Shown here: piece by piece, positions 50,174-60,990 of the stretch
Numbering within the stretch: position 1 is the first letter of the stretch
Layout of the letters: the number at the start of each line of letters is the position of its first letter
Assembly (NCBI GenBank): GCA_019915135.1
Contig: JAHLMK010000001.1
Span: forward strand, 3,658,001 to 3,722,000
Direction: 5' to 3'
Source of the DNA: Strobilurus pachycystidiatus
Taxonomy: Eukaryota > Basidiomycota > Agaricomycetes > Agaricales > Physalacriaceae
Length of the DNA stretch: 64,000 bases
Made by a program: the position numbers and the translations under genes
Notes under the pieces: model-generated
What the model saw: only the letters and a program-made list of their open reading frames with translations
Database searches by the model: none
What the model was told of the DNA's origin: nothing

Positions 50174-51478
50174 TCAGGCCTTTTGAAGGTCTGCAAGGAG
50201 CGTATCGCAACGCTCCAGCAACCGCGCCGCATCCTCCTTGTGCTCTCGGTATTCCTCGACTTGTTCCGCCTCAACTCTGGGATGGCCGCGGCGGTTGACG
50301 AATGAGCCGTACTTGACGGGATGGTCGGGATTCAGGTCGGAGAGTGGTGCCAGCGCGACGTGGAGGACGGAGAAGGCACCGAGGATGGGGAGGATGACAT
50401 GGATGGTGGAACCGATCCAGCGTGCCTGTAGGAGGGATTAGTGCGATGCAAGGCTTGCTGAATGAACCTACGATGTAGAAGCATATCAGCTTGCAAAATT
50501 CCCCAAACCGACCAGAGAGCTTTGTGCCAAACTCTGTGCTGCATACGGAAGGGTGCGAGAGGAAGTGGCGGATGCGTTTGTGCGAGTCTGGGTCTGGGCG
50601 GCTGTCGAGGTACGACGCGAGGATGTCGATTTCGTACTTGACGGTCTCGTACGAGTGGGCGTTTTGGAGGATCTGCCAGTCGGCGATGTCGAACCATTGG
50701 GGCGACGCGGTGTTTGACGTGAGCCATACGACGCGGGGGTCATCAGCGGTGAGAAGAGGCTCTAACAGGCGGAACTGGAGCGCACAGGTTAAACGGTGTA
50801 GAAAAAGATGTTGAAGTGTGTGCAAACCAATGCAAAGTGACCAAAGAGATTGGTCTGCCAGACCCATCCCAGTCCATCTTCGCTCGTCTCGCCGACGTGT
50901 TGGAAATGATAATTGGGACTGGTGATCCAGCCCTTGGGATCCACGAAGAACTGCTTGGCACACAGAAGCCAATCGATATGAGACCAGCTCGCCGCGCCCG
51001 CGTTGAGTATCATGTGAGTGATATATGGATACCTGGCAGGGTTGAGGTTGAGACGCGACAAAGAACACGCAACACAACGCACTTGGTGGAAATCTCCCGA
51101 GCGCATTGAAAGACAGTCGACATCTTCGAGAGGTCCACATAGCATATGTCGATCTTGAGGTTGTCGCGAAACTTTTCAGGGAAGCCGTCATAATCCGGGC
51201 TCGCGCGGACGCGATTGACGTGCGAGTCTAGGAGCGCGTAGAGGGACTTTTGGGCTGTTTCTGCACGTGAGGTGCTCCTGCAGGCCATTATGAGGGTCAG
51301 GCCTTGACACGGGCGGTCCGTAGTGTGTGTATGGGAATGGCCCTCAGCGAGCTGGAGGATGAGACGCTGGCAGATGCCCAGGCCGAGACCTCTGCCTGAC
51401 GAATGAAAAGACAGTTACCATAAGCAAAGAATTGGCTTACCCATTGGCGCCAGTGACCAGTACGACTAGACGGGACAT
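50174..51478 (-). CDS. ERG27: 3-keto-steroid reductase Erg27
   Basis: Short-chain dehydrogenase acting on sterol C-4 demethylation intermediates in the ergosterol pathway, at ER or lipid droplets. Start ATG at 51478 gives MSRLVVLVTGANGRGLGLGI (Rossmann TGxxxGxG), followed across an intron by ADH-like IMACRSTSRAETAQKS. The Erg27-specific stretch ILNAGAASWSHIDWLLCAKQ and the catalytic Y-x3-K in HSYETVKYEIDILASYLDSR are present. The C-terminus (SVCSTEFGTKLSGRFGEFCK, then ARWIGSTIHVILPILGAF) is hydrophobic, consistent with membrane association. It ends DTLLADLQKA-stop at 50174, only 53 bp from the CTK2 stop (convergent). Six or so introns, intact. Confidence 0.88.
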
Positions 51479-51617
51479 GGTGGGACGAACGAGCAGAGTG
51501 TCGCCTGATTCTGCATATGTAAGTATTTCTTTTGATGGACGTGTCCCAAAATGGAAAGGTGACTGGCTGACGCGCGTCCTTGACGCGAGCATCCTCCACC
51601 TCTTGCTTCCGCCCACC

Positions 51618-52809
51618 ATGCCGCTCGAAGCAACGATGATGATCATCGACAACTCGGAATACATGCGCAACGGCGACTACCTGCCCACACGCTTTGAGGC
51701 GCAGGCCGACGCCGTCAACACCGTCTTCCAGACCAAGATCGACTCGAATCCAGAGAACACGGTGGGGGTGATGACCATGGCTGGGAAAGGGTGCGCTCTG
51801 TCTTCTTACTCCACTCGTATTCTACTGAGGCACAACTCCAGCCCAGAAGTGCTAGTGACGCACAGCAAGGACCTCGGTCAGATCCTTCAAGCCATACACG
51901 TTACAAAGAGCAAGATTGGCGGCGCCATCGACATCCCCACCGCCATCGCCGTCGCCCAACTCGCCCTCAAACACCGAGAGAACAAGAACCTCCGACAACG
52001 CATCATCGTCTTCGCCGGCTCTCCCCTCGAGGGCCAAGCTGCCGACGAGAAGGCCATGATCAAGCTGGCCAAAAAGCTGAAGAAGAACAACGTCGCTCTC
52101 GACGTTGTGGCGTTCGGCGATGGCATCGAGGAGCCTGGGGAGGATGGCAAGGTCGTTCTGAAATCATTCGTGGATAACACGAGCAGTGGAGAGAACTCGT
52201 GAGTGTCCGCAATACTTCCGCTCGACCGACGTCTCTCACACTAGTACTGTCAGCCACTTGCTCTCTGTACCGGCAGGCTCGCGACTTATTTCCGAAGCCC
52301 TGATGTCCTCTCCCATCTTGTCTGCAGATCTCAGAAGCGGTATACCCGACGAGCTCATGCCAGGCAATGACGGACCCGCAGCGTCGGGCTCTGGTGGTGG
52401 AAATGACTTTGAGTTTGGCGTCGACCCCAGCCTCGACCCAGAATTGGCAATGGTTCGCGTCTTACATGCTTATTGCATTGCATTCATACTAAGCACCGAC
52501 GTCTAGGCTCTGCGCATGTCCATGCAGGAAGCGCAAGCGCGCGAACAGGCTGAATCCACGTCGTCTTCGGCTCCGGCTGCTTCAGCTTCAGACGCGTCAT
52601 CGGCACCCACAGTTCCACCTATTCCGGAACACGCTGCAGGCGAAGACGACGCACTGTTGCAGGAGGCCATAGAACAGTCCAGAGCCAGTCGAGACGTTGA
52701 CATGGATGCTGACGTGCCGATGGACGATGATGAGGATGAAGAGGCCGCTATAGCACGGGCTATAGAGATGAGCATGCAGCAGCAGCAGCCCCCGGATGGC
52801 AAGAAGTAG
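51618..52809 (+). CDS. RPN10: 26S proteasome ubiquitin receptor Rpn10
   Basis: Regulatory-particle subunit that binds polyubiquitin. Start ATG at 51618, [20 protein letters not shown]; the frame upstream of it is non-conserved. The vWA domain continues with [20 protein letters not shown] (across an intron), [30 protein letters not shown] and [12 protein letters not shown]. The C-terminal half has three UIM-like helices: [29 protein letters not shown] and [15 protein letters not shown]. It ends [12 protein letters not shown]. Three introns, intact. The start codon is 139 bp from the divergent ERG27 start. Confidence 0.94.
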
Positions 52810-52868
52810 TTGGGGTTGAGGAAGAATTGCATTAGCTGTAATAATATATCTCGACTTATCCGTGGCTA

Positions 52869-53757
52869 TTACTGTGATCTCCCGTCGTGGTCCTTCTTCC
52901 ATTCGCCTATGAATTCGCGTATTTTGTTGACCATCTCGCTGCCGGTGCTTACTTGGCCAAATGCCTCCATGAACTGGCCCTCGGGGTCCATGAGGTATAC
53001 GAAGATGGAGTGGTCGACTAGGTAGTCGCCTTTCGGGTCTGCGTCGGGCGGTGTTGAGAAGTAGACGCGGTACGCCCTGCATATGGCTTTCGTGTCGGCG
53101 TACGAGCCGACGAGCCCGACCAGGGATGTATGGAAGTCTTGCAGGTAGCGCGCCATCTGCGACACGCTGTCCCGCGCTGGATCAACAGAGATGAACACCG
53201 GCTGGAATATCGGCCCGTGTTCCTTCTCTTCAGACAAAGTGTTAAGGCGATGGATGGGACGGGGGAAAGGGGCGCGCACCAGCGGCGTTCACGACCTCCG
53301 TCATCTTGTCCAGCTCGGCGGGACATATGTCTGGGCAGTTGGTGAACCCAAAGTACACCAGGCTCCATTTCCCCAGCAGCTCCTTCTCCGTGAACGGCGC
53401 GCCGGTGTGCGACGTTAGGGTGAACGGGCCGCCGATCTTGGGACGCCCATACTGGGCCGCGGCGCGCTCTTTTTCTAGAGAAAGGACAGACACGGATTAG
53501 AGCGCGGCATGGTAGGGAAAGGACAAGAGAGAGATGCCTCGTTTCTCGATGTGCTTTGCCTTCTCGTGGCGGAAGTAGACGACAAGACCCACGAGCGCGG
53601 TGACGAAGAGCGCGGCCGACGTCGGGGTGAAGACACTGACGCGGCGGGGCGGCGGCGGCGGGAGCGGCGTCGAGTAAGATCTGAGCGAGCGTGGATGTCG
53701 AGCCGGCCTCGCGGGGACACGCAGGACGCCTCGGATGGCGGAACGCGTGAATAGCAT
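52869..53757 (-). CDS. SCO1: mitochondrial copper chaperone Sco1
   Basis: Inner-membrane copper chaperone for cytochrome c oxidase. Start ATG at 53757 ([20 protein letters not shown]), an Arg-rich mitochondrial presequence; a longer frame begins only at a TTG. A single membrane segment follows ([20 protein letters not shown]). After an intron the thioredoxin-like domain reads [14 protein letters not shown] and [18 protein letters not shown], with the CxxxC copper ligands, then, after a second intron, [20 protein letters not shown]. The conserved copper-binding His is in [13 protein letters not shown]. Ends [13 protein letters not shown] at 52869, 58 bp from the RPN10 stop. Intact. Confidence 0.92.
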
Positions 53758-53979
53758 CACCTTGCTGGTCAAGGTCCTTCGTCAGTCGAGATTATGTTGC
53801 CGGCGGCAAAGCACCCCGGTCCGCCGCCCTACCAAAGCGAGACGAAATGCGCCTCTTACGTAAAGAGATCAATTTGTCAGCCGATTGCTTGCGTGTGCTT
53901 GGCAACGGCCTGCTGCCTCTCGAGAAAAGTTTGAGCGCTGCAGCGAACGTCCTCAACGCCGCCCTCAAGATCATAAAAA

Positions 53980-54682
53980 ATGGTGAGTGAAACCATGCCA
54001 CTCGGACGCAGCGGGAGCCGCTAGCGATGCGATCCAGTCAATCTCTCAACGAACGGGAGGCGCGCGAGCGCTGGATGGACGCGGATGACTTTGGATTACC
54101 GAACGGCGGACTCATGCATTCCCTAGGCCCCCAAAAAAGTCAAAGCCCCCCGTGAAGAGAACACCGTCTCTCTGGGCCCCCAGGTCGCAGAGGGCGAGCA
54201 GGTGCGTCCATCCACCGACGAGGCATACCCCATCGACTTAACGCGTCAAATCTCCAGGTCTTCGGTGTTGCCCACATCTTCGCCTCGTTCAACGACACCT
54301 TCGTCCACGTCACCGATCTGTCCGGCAAGGAGACCATCGCCCGTGTCACCGGTTCGTCTATCTGCTTTCATCCATCTCGTAATCTCAGTCGTTTCCAGGC
54401 GGCATGAAGGTCAAGGCCGACCGTGACGAGTCCTCCCCCTACGCCGCCATGTTGGCTGCCCAGGATGTCGCCGCACGCTGCCGCGAGGTCGGCTTCACCG
54501 CCCTCCACATCAAGATCCGCGCGACCGGCGGAACCGGCACCAAGACCCCCGGCCCCGGTGCCCAGAGCGCCCTCCGCGCCCTCGCCCGCGCCGGCATGAG
54601 GATCGGACGCATCGAGGACGTCACCCCCGTCCCCACCGATTGCACCAGGAGGAAGGGCGGTCGCCGCGGTAGGCGTCTGTAG
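53980..54682 (+). CDS. RPS14: 40S ribosomal protein uS11 (RPS14)
   Basis: Small-subunit protein uS11. The first coding exon is the ATG alone (53980-53982), followed directly by a GTGAGT intron to 54,126; exon 2 continues [20 protein letters not shown]. Further exons read [77 protein letters not shown] and the C-terminal [17 protein letters not shown], the diagnostic basic tail. The product is about 150 residues, normal for the family. A start-codon intron is common in fungal ribosomal-protein genes. Confidence 0.95.
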
Positions 54683-54880
54683 TTTGCTACCCACGCTGTG
54701 TACGCTTGCTTTTTGCTGTTGAATCAAATTGTCGCCGCTCGACGCGCACTGGGGTAAACCTGGCCCGCGGTCGTCACTTTCATAGGCTGTTGGTGTACAT
54801 TGGACCTCGTGTTTCGCTGCCTGTCTCTCGTCTACATCGTGAGTCTATCACAGCATTGCAAGTGGACTTTGTCTTCTGCT

Positions 54881-56340
54881 CTACAACGCCTCAGGATGTG
54901 TCTTTTCCCAATCCATCAAGTTCGGCACCACCTCCAGCAAAATATCCTTCCATGAGATATAGTCCTCGCTCCTTAAGCCGAGCACTCTCTCCGTGAGACT
55001 GGTGTCCAATTTGTATTGCGACTGCATCCCCGCCGCCGAAACGTCCGGAAGTCTAGCCAGGATATCGTGGCCTCGCTCCCTGAACATTGCAACCACCTCC
55101 GGTTCCTTCAGAAACTCAATAGCCTCAACCCAGGTCATGCTCCCAAGCGAGATGATGAACCTCTTCCTCTCACCCTTAGGCAGGATGGGCGCTGTGAGCG
55201 CGAGGACGTGGGCCTTCGCGACGTCCCTGTTGTGCGCGATCGTCGTTATAGGCCAGGTCGGAAAGCTCACGCCCTTCTGGATGAGCTCGTACAGGAACTT
55301 GTTACCGTTAAGCTCGGCTATGCTCTTCGGGGTCGGGTAGTGATTCACAAACCATCCGTACAGTGTTGGGGGGAAGACTTTGGCAATGGATGGCGATTAG
55401 GACGAGGCTGGGATGTCATGGCTTCACTCACTGGTGGTAAAGTCAACATGAGGGTATTTCTCCGCCGCCTTCCATATCAACTTGTCTGATATGGCTTTGC
55501 ATGCAACATAGGTGTACGATGGCTCCTGCTCCTTGGGGTCGATATCGTCAATGTCGGACCAAGCTGAGGTCAACTTAGCAAAGCTTATCACAGGGGGGTG
55601 CGACCTAACAATTGTGGTCATAAACCGTCTTATCCATGATATTGCTGAAGTCGGCTGCGCAGTGCCAGTGCGAATGTTCAATGTTGAACTTCCTGTGGCG
55701 TCAACTTGTAACTCACGTTTGAAGAAAGCAGCAATGGAGCTTGTGAACACGAAGCGTTTGACCGACGCGCTCTCAGGCTCGGCGAGAGCATCCAACAGCT
55801 TTTGAGTCCCCACGATCGCAGCCTGGGTGAAAGATGAACTTTAGATATGTGCATTCCTTCCACTGGCAGGAGTCACGTACACGGTATATATCTTCGGAGG
55901 TTGTGCCAGGATGGTAGACGGGGGCGGCGATATGGATGACCGCGTCCGCGCCTCAATAAGTGAGGTTCATTCCTTGGGCTTTAATGAAGTCGTCGAGGCT
56001 TACCTCGTAGAATCTCCGGCCACCGTCCAGCATCTGCAACGAGATCCTCCATCCCAACGACTTCGAGCCTGTCTAGCGCCTCGGGGTCTCGGTATGTGTT
56101 CTTCAATATCTCTACTTTGTGCGGTCGTACAGTGCTACGCCAACGTCAGCTGCATCCGAGGACTTGCTGGCTATAATACGGACGCTCGGACGCTGTATCC
56201 TTCCTTGAGAAGCTGGTCGATGACCATGGCACCGACATAGCCTGTGCCGCCAGTAACCTGTTATCGTGCATGATGAGTACTATGGCTCAGAGCATGCAAA
56301 TACATACAACGACAAGATCAGGACGTGTTTCGGTGGACAT
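54881..56340 (-). CDS. GRE2-like NAD(P)-dependent reductase (extended SDR)
   Basis: Extended short-chain dehydrogenase resembling methylglyoxal/ketone reductases or dihydroflavonol-4-reductase homologs. Start ATG at 56340 (MSTETRPDLVV), with the nucleotide-binding loop VTGGTGYVGAMVIDQLLKEG after the first intron. Later pieces: NTYRDPEALDRLEVVGMEDL, RFVFTSSIAAFF, the catalytic YVACK (Y-x3-K) in PSYTYVACKAISDKLIWKAA, and PPTLYGWFVNHYPTPKSIAE. It ends WEKTHPEAL-stop at 54881. Several introns; the junction near 56,170 is uncertain. The substrate is unknown; fungal genomes carry many paralogs. Confidence 0.82.
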
Positions 56341-56877
56341 TTGAGCTAGGTGTGGAGGTTGGGAGGCGGTTGGGATCGAGCGCCGGGGGTGGCCTCGGTT
56401 CCACGCGGCCACACAGAATCATGTGGCGTCGAATGAAGAATTCAATTACCTCCCCAAAGGTTAGTGTGGGTCACGTATGTTCAATCAGTAGAGGCCCCGA
56501 CTCAAAAGTTGAAGGCACACTTGATAGGATTGTCGTAGGGCCGTTCCCACAAACGCGCTCGGGAGCGCGGGCGTGCACTTGTACTTGTACTGTAGCAGCG
56601 TTGGGTTCCGTCTGAGTTTCCATATACATGAACCAGAACATATCAAACAATATGTAACTTAGAGAAAAAAAAAGTCGTAATGATCGATTATGAGTGGCAA
56701 TGCACATTTAACCCTAACGGCTAAAAGGAAAGACGAGTAATGTAACGAAAGATGGAGGACTCATCTCATCAAAGATGGGACACTCTAAATGCTAAGGAAT
56801 TTTACAGTACATATAAGAATAATGATATTCCCCCGAACATAGATCATGACATGGAATGGAAAGGACGTGGTGCGTTT
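56341..56877. other. intergenic, no feature seen
   Basis: About 540 bp upstream of the reductase start and downstream of the large orphan. A short plus-strand frame (56752-56940) overlaps the orphan's 3' end and is not credible as a gene. Confidence 0.4.
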
Positions 56878-59800
56878 TCATCGGCCGTGGTTGAGGTGAT
56901 CCAAGAGCTCTTCAATCTCAGCGTCGCCTCCGAAGGTTAGACGTCTATCGACTGAGCTACCGTGCGGGTCCGCGGGCTCGAAGTATGAGCTAAGGAGTGA
57001 CATGTGGCCTGGTGTATCAACGTTGACCGGCGGGACGGGGAAGTCGGACAGGTTGGACATCCTCGAGTACGTGGAGTTGGTCGTGTAACTGGTGCGCGTG
57101 GGATCAGTCAAGGGCGGTTGAAGGCTCATCGTACGCGATCGGTCTTGGGTTATCGTCACATCCTCCTTGTCCATTTCATCTGCTTGATGTCCCGGGTCAA
57201 ACAGGCCAGTGTACGAGGTCCTGTGGGTGCTCGTGACAGCGGGAGGCGTAGCCAATTGCTCTACATGGCCCAATCGGAACAGCTCTGCCAGAGTTTGAGC
57301 AACGTCCGACAAGCTAACGTAACTGTAAGAGTACGCACCGTGGCTTTCCTCAGTAGGCGACTTTTCGAGTAGAGATGAAGCCTCGACGTCTTCCGGAATA
57401 GAGACTGACGGATGGAACGGCAAAATGCTTCCACGCGGAGAAAGCACTCGCGCCCCCGAGGATCCTTCAGCAATGTCCGAGAATACAAACTGTATCGCAT
57501 CTCGCCGACCGCCTGATCGTTCACTGCCAGTCGAATTGTGGGTACCGCCTGAATTATGCCAATCAGTCGTCTGATTCAGCTCGTCAAACTCTTGGCTAAG
57601 CTGCCTCGCCAAGTTCGTCAACTGGCTCCTCGTCGACGCCTTCCGGGACAGATTAGGTGTCGGCCGGTAGAAGAGGTCCCGGAAGTTGTCCAAGTCATCT
57701 ACGTTATCGAGTGGTCGTGGCGAGGCTTGCGAGGAGGATGTCTCTGGTGTCCGCGCGTTACTTGCGGATTCATCGGAGGAGTACTTTTGTGGAGGTGAGG
57801 GTCGTGTCAGTGGTGGCGTGACATTGACGTGGACAGATGGTGATGGCGCAGGAGATGGTGCTGATGAAGAAGAAGAAGTCGATGGACCATCATCGTCTAC
57901 TCGTTGTCGATACAAAGGTCGTGTGGCGTCGTACTCGACCGGTTGCCTGTGGAGGTGACTGCTGTATGGATGCTCGTCACTCCCTCCAAATCCACTATCT
58001 CGACTCTCTCGGGTCCGGATAGCATTCGCCAACGCCTCGCCAACGCCCACCATATCGTAAATGTTCCCGGATCGACGCGCAGGGGAACGAGCAGGAGAAC
58101 CTGTCCCAGGGCCATACGGCGAGTATTGAATATCCTCAGGACGAATTTCCCGTACTTCCTCATCGCCGACCTGGGCCCACATTTTCGAGGAACCGGGGAT
58201 CTCGTTTTCCACTCGCGCTTCAGAAAGGCTCTGCTCCTGTACGGGGTCCCGATCTGCGTAGAGGGCGTAAGGATGTGGCGCCGCGCGAGGAGGTAGCCGG
58301 TGCCGCAGCGATACATCCGTTCTCTCCTGCTCTGGCGAATCGACCGAAGAAGGATGCGGACCAGCGAATTCTGGCGGAACAGGACTGGAATACGTATACA
58401 TGCCACCTTGAGCATAGGGATGGGCGGGAATATGTATACTCTCGCGGTCGTCCATAGGCGGGGTTGACAGCGCAATACCCACTCGCATATCACTTGGGCC
58501 CGAAGACGCTTGGCTAGGAGTGTTCCTTGCAAGGAGAGTAGGGTCGATAGCAGACGTTGACGGATCCTCGAACCGTATGACCCTCGTCCCATCGGCATGT
58601 AATGCATCCTCGAACCCTATCTGCTTCTCTTCGTATGGCGAAGGTTCGCAGCCATTACAGAGGGCGCCCGTAGCTAACTTCATCGCAGACTTGCCCCATG
58701 AATCGTTACCGCTGGAGTGTGTTCGCGTATGGGATTTTGCATTAGAAAGAGTCCTGCTCATGGAGTTTGAATGACCATGGGATCTCGTGGTTCCATGGCG
58801 ACTCTCAGTTGGACTTCGCGTGAGAACAGGTATCGGGTCCTGGTTCCCTGCGAATGATCTCGCAGCGAGGAAGTCCATTCGCGGATGCTTTTGTTTGAAG
58901 TCCACACTCTTCTGCTTCTTCGGTAGCGACTTGGTGCGTGCTCGCGAGAGATTCCGGGTTCGGCTGTTTTGAAACGAATTGGTGGCTTGCATTTGCCACT
59001 TCTTGCGCTGGTGTTCCAGTATCTGACCTTCCTCCAGGACCCTACCAACAATATCGTCAGGATGCAATATATATGACATGAAGTCGACATACCGTGACAG
59101 GGACGGCGCAGGACTAGGGAGGGCCAAATCGTCTAGCGCAAAGCTCTTCGGGCGCGGCGGCTTGCCGCTAGGCGCAGGAGGCAGGTCCCGAGGAATGTAC
59201 GTCGATGGACCTGGATCCTGTCGTTGCTGAAGATCAACCATTGACTTGGAATGCGCCACTACGCGAGACACCATGTCGGCCGGTCGGAACTGCGTCACGA
59301 CAGGACTTCCGGGAGGACTGACAACGCGATTGCCGTAGTTGATGGAGCCATCCTGCTTGACCTTGAACCGAGGTCGCGGCAGGAAGAGCGCATCACACCA
59401 TGTTTCAGGAGACAACCACCGCTCCCGGCCCTTGAGTAACGATAAGGGTTTCGTTTGCAAGCTATTTGGGGACCGACGGGAATGTCGCAGGTCTGGCGAG
59501 GAGATGGAATTTTTCAGGCTGTGATTTGCTTGGACGGGGTGAAGGAAGGGCGAGCTCGCAATGGCGGGGCCATTGCTCTGTGAGGGGCGCATGACCACTG
59601 AACGAAATGGGTCAGAATCGTGGCTGTTTGTCGAGATGAGGGGAGCAGAGTGGGGAACGCGGTCTTCCACGCCAACGGGGTACTGGTAAGCAGCGTAAGG
59701 ATGAGAGCTAGGAGAAGTCCGGTCGTGTAGAGTGTGTGATGATGGAAGGTCCTCTGATGAGCGATGAACGTCAAACTGATGTCGCAGAGGCGAATGAGCT

Positions 59801-60518
59801 AGCGTCGAGTAATAAGAGTGGTAATAGTCCTCATCCTCCGTCGCCCCGGAGTTGGGCGGCGGTGGGTGTTCGCGTCCTCGTCTGTGTGGCGAAGATTCAG
59901 CCGCAAAAATGGCGAGCCTGAGATGAATACGCACGGGTGCCTGGCAACTAAGCGTAACGGTTTCGTCGCCTTGAATTTGTTTCCGGAGGTGGAACCGAAG
60001 TTGAATATGTTGGCGAAGCTGGATCTTTTGGCTGTGGCAGTATCGCGGGAAGTTCGTGGAGATGGAGATTCGCCGACACCGCCGGACCCATCAATGTTCA
60101 CATAGGTCGGAAAAGGATGTCGCCGTCGTGTATCGCTGGAGCCGGGGTCCCCACGTCCAGTCGAGAATCCCGCCGCCGAAGTCGTGCTTGCCCGAGGCCG
60201 CCCTTTCGAGTCGCCAGCGCCGTCACTGCCCCAGACATCCTGTCTCGTGTCGCTGTACTGGCTGCTCTCTCCCCGCTCGTGCCCGTAGTCCCAGTCGGTG
60301 GTCTCCCCGTACACCGAGTCGCCCCAACTGTCTCTCTCCTTGGGCTTGACATACGGCTGCCTAGGTGCTTCGAAGGGCCCGTTGTACGGGATGTACCAGT
60401 TGTCCTCTCCGTCACTATCTCGCTCGGTTGACCGTTTCTTGCCGTTGGAAGACGACGAAGGCGATTTGAAGAGGGAGAACCGCGAAAACGGAGTGGGACT
60501 CTGCACCTTGCTGGTCAT
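56878..60518 (-). CDS. large Ser/Pro-rich orphan protein
   Basis: Long spliced gene of about 1,180 residues without a recognised domain. Start ATG at 60518 (MTSKVQSPTPFSRFSLFKSP). A probable intron (donor after ATKP near 59,965, acceptor CACAG near 59,885) joins to GREHPPPPNSGATEDEDYYH; a second short intron interrupts the frame near 59.04-59.09 kb. The sequence is dominated by Ser, Pro, Arg and His, with short ordered islands: RERWLSPETWCDALFLPRPR (about 59.4 kb), YVDF-type and VLEEGQILEHQRKKWQMQAT (about 59.0 kb), and FDELNQTTDW (57.6 kb). The tail is AEIEELLDHLNHGR-stop. This looks like a disordered regulatory or scaffold protein. The RERWLSPETWCDALFLPRPR island is the best anchor for a homology search. 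Confidence 0.7.
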
Positions 60519-60990
60519 CAGGGGCCGGATGGCATACGCGTTGGGACGAGCAGGCTACGACAGCCAACTGCGGGGACAGGCGCTTGACGACGTCTGGGAG
60601 GCGGTCGTTGTCGAGAACGGCGAGCAACGTATGGGACGCAAAGTAAACCAGAAGTAAACGGTGCCTTGGAAAACAACTATCATCATTAGCGCGATCGCAC
60701 ATGCCACGTGGTCAGAAACTTTAACTCGCCACCATCACACATGCCAATGCCAAGTGCAAATCCAAGATAATATTTCTGTAAAAATGCGAAGTATGATTTT
60801 CTATGCAATATAGGTGAGGGGGAAGGGATACAGTGAGCGAAAGCGAGAATACGACAACCCAATTAGAGTGCCTCAATAAGTGTACCGTAATGCAAATGAT
60901 AAGATGGTCTGGAAATGGAGAAAAGAGAGGACTATAACAGCTACAACATATGCACAAAAGGAAAAAGATTGTTCGTTTTACTTCTTTACT
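60519..60990. other. intergenic, no feature seen
   Basis: About 470 bp between two minus-strand genes (promoter of the orphan, 3' side of the bZIP gene). Nothing recognised. Confidence 0.4.

Noticed and set aside
56945..56975. tRNA-like string (complement of GGTAGCTCAGTCGA)
   Set aside because: It lies inside the coding frame of the large orphan (GSSVDRRL), and no cloverleaf arms or T-loop are found at the proper distance.
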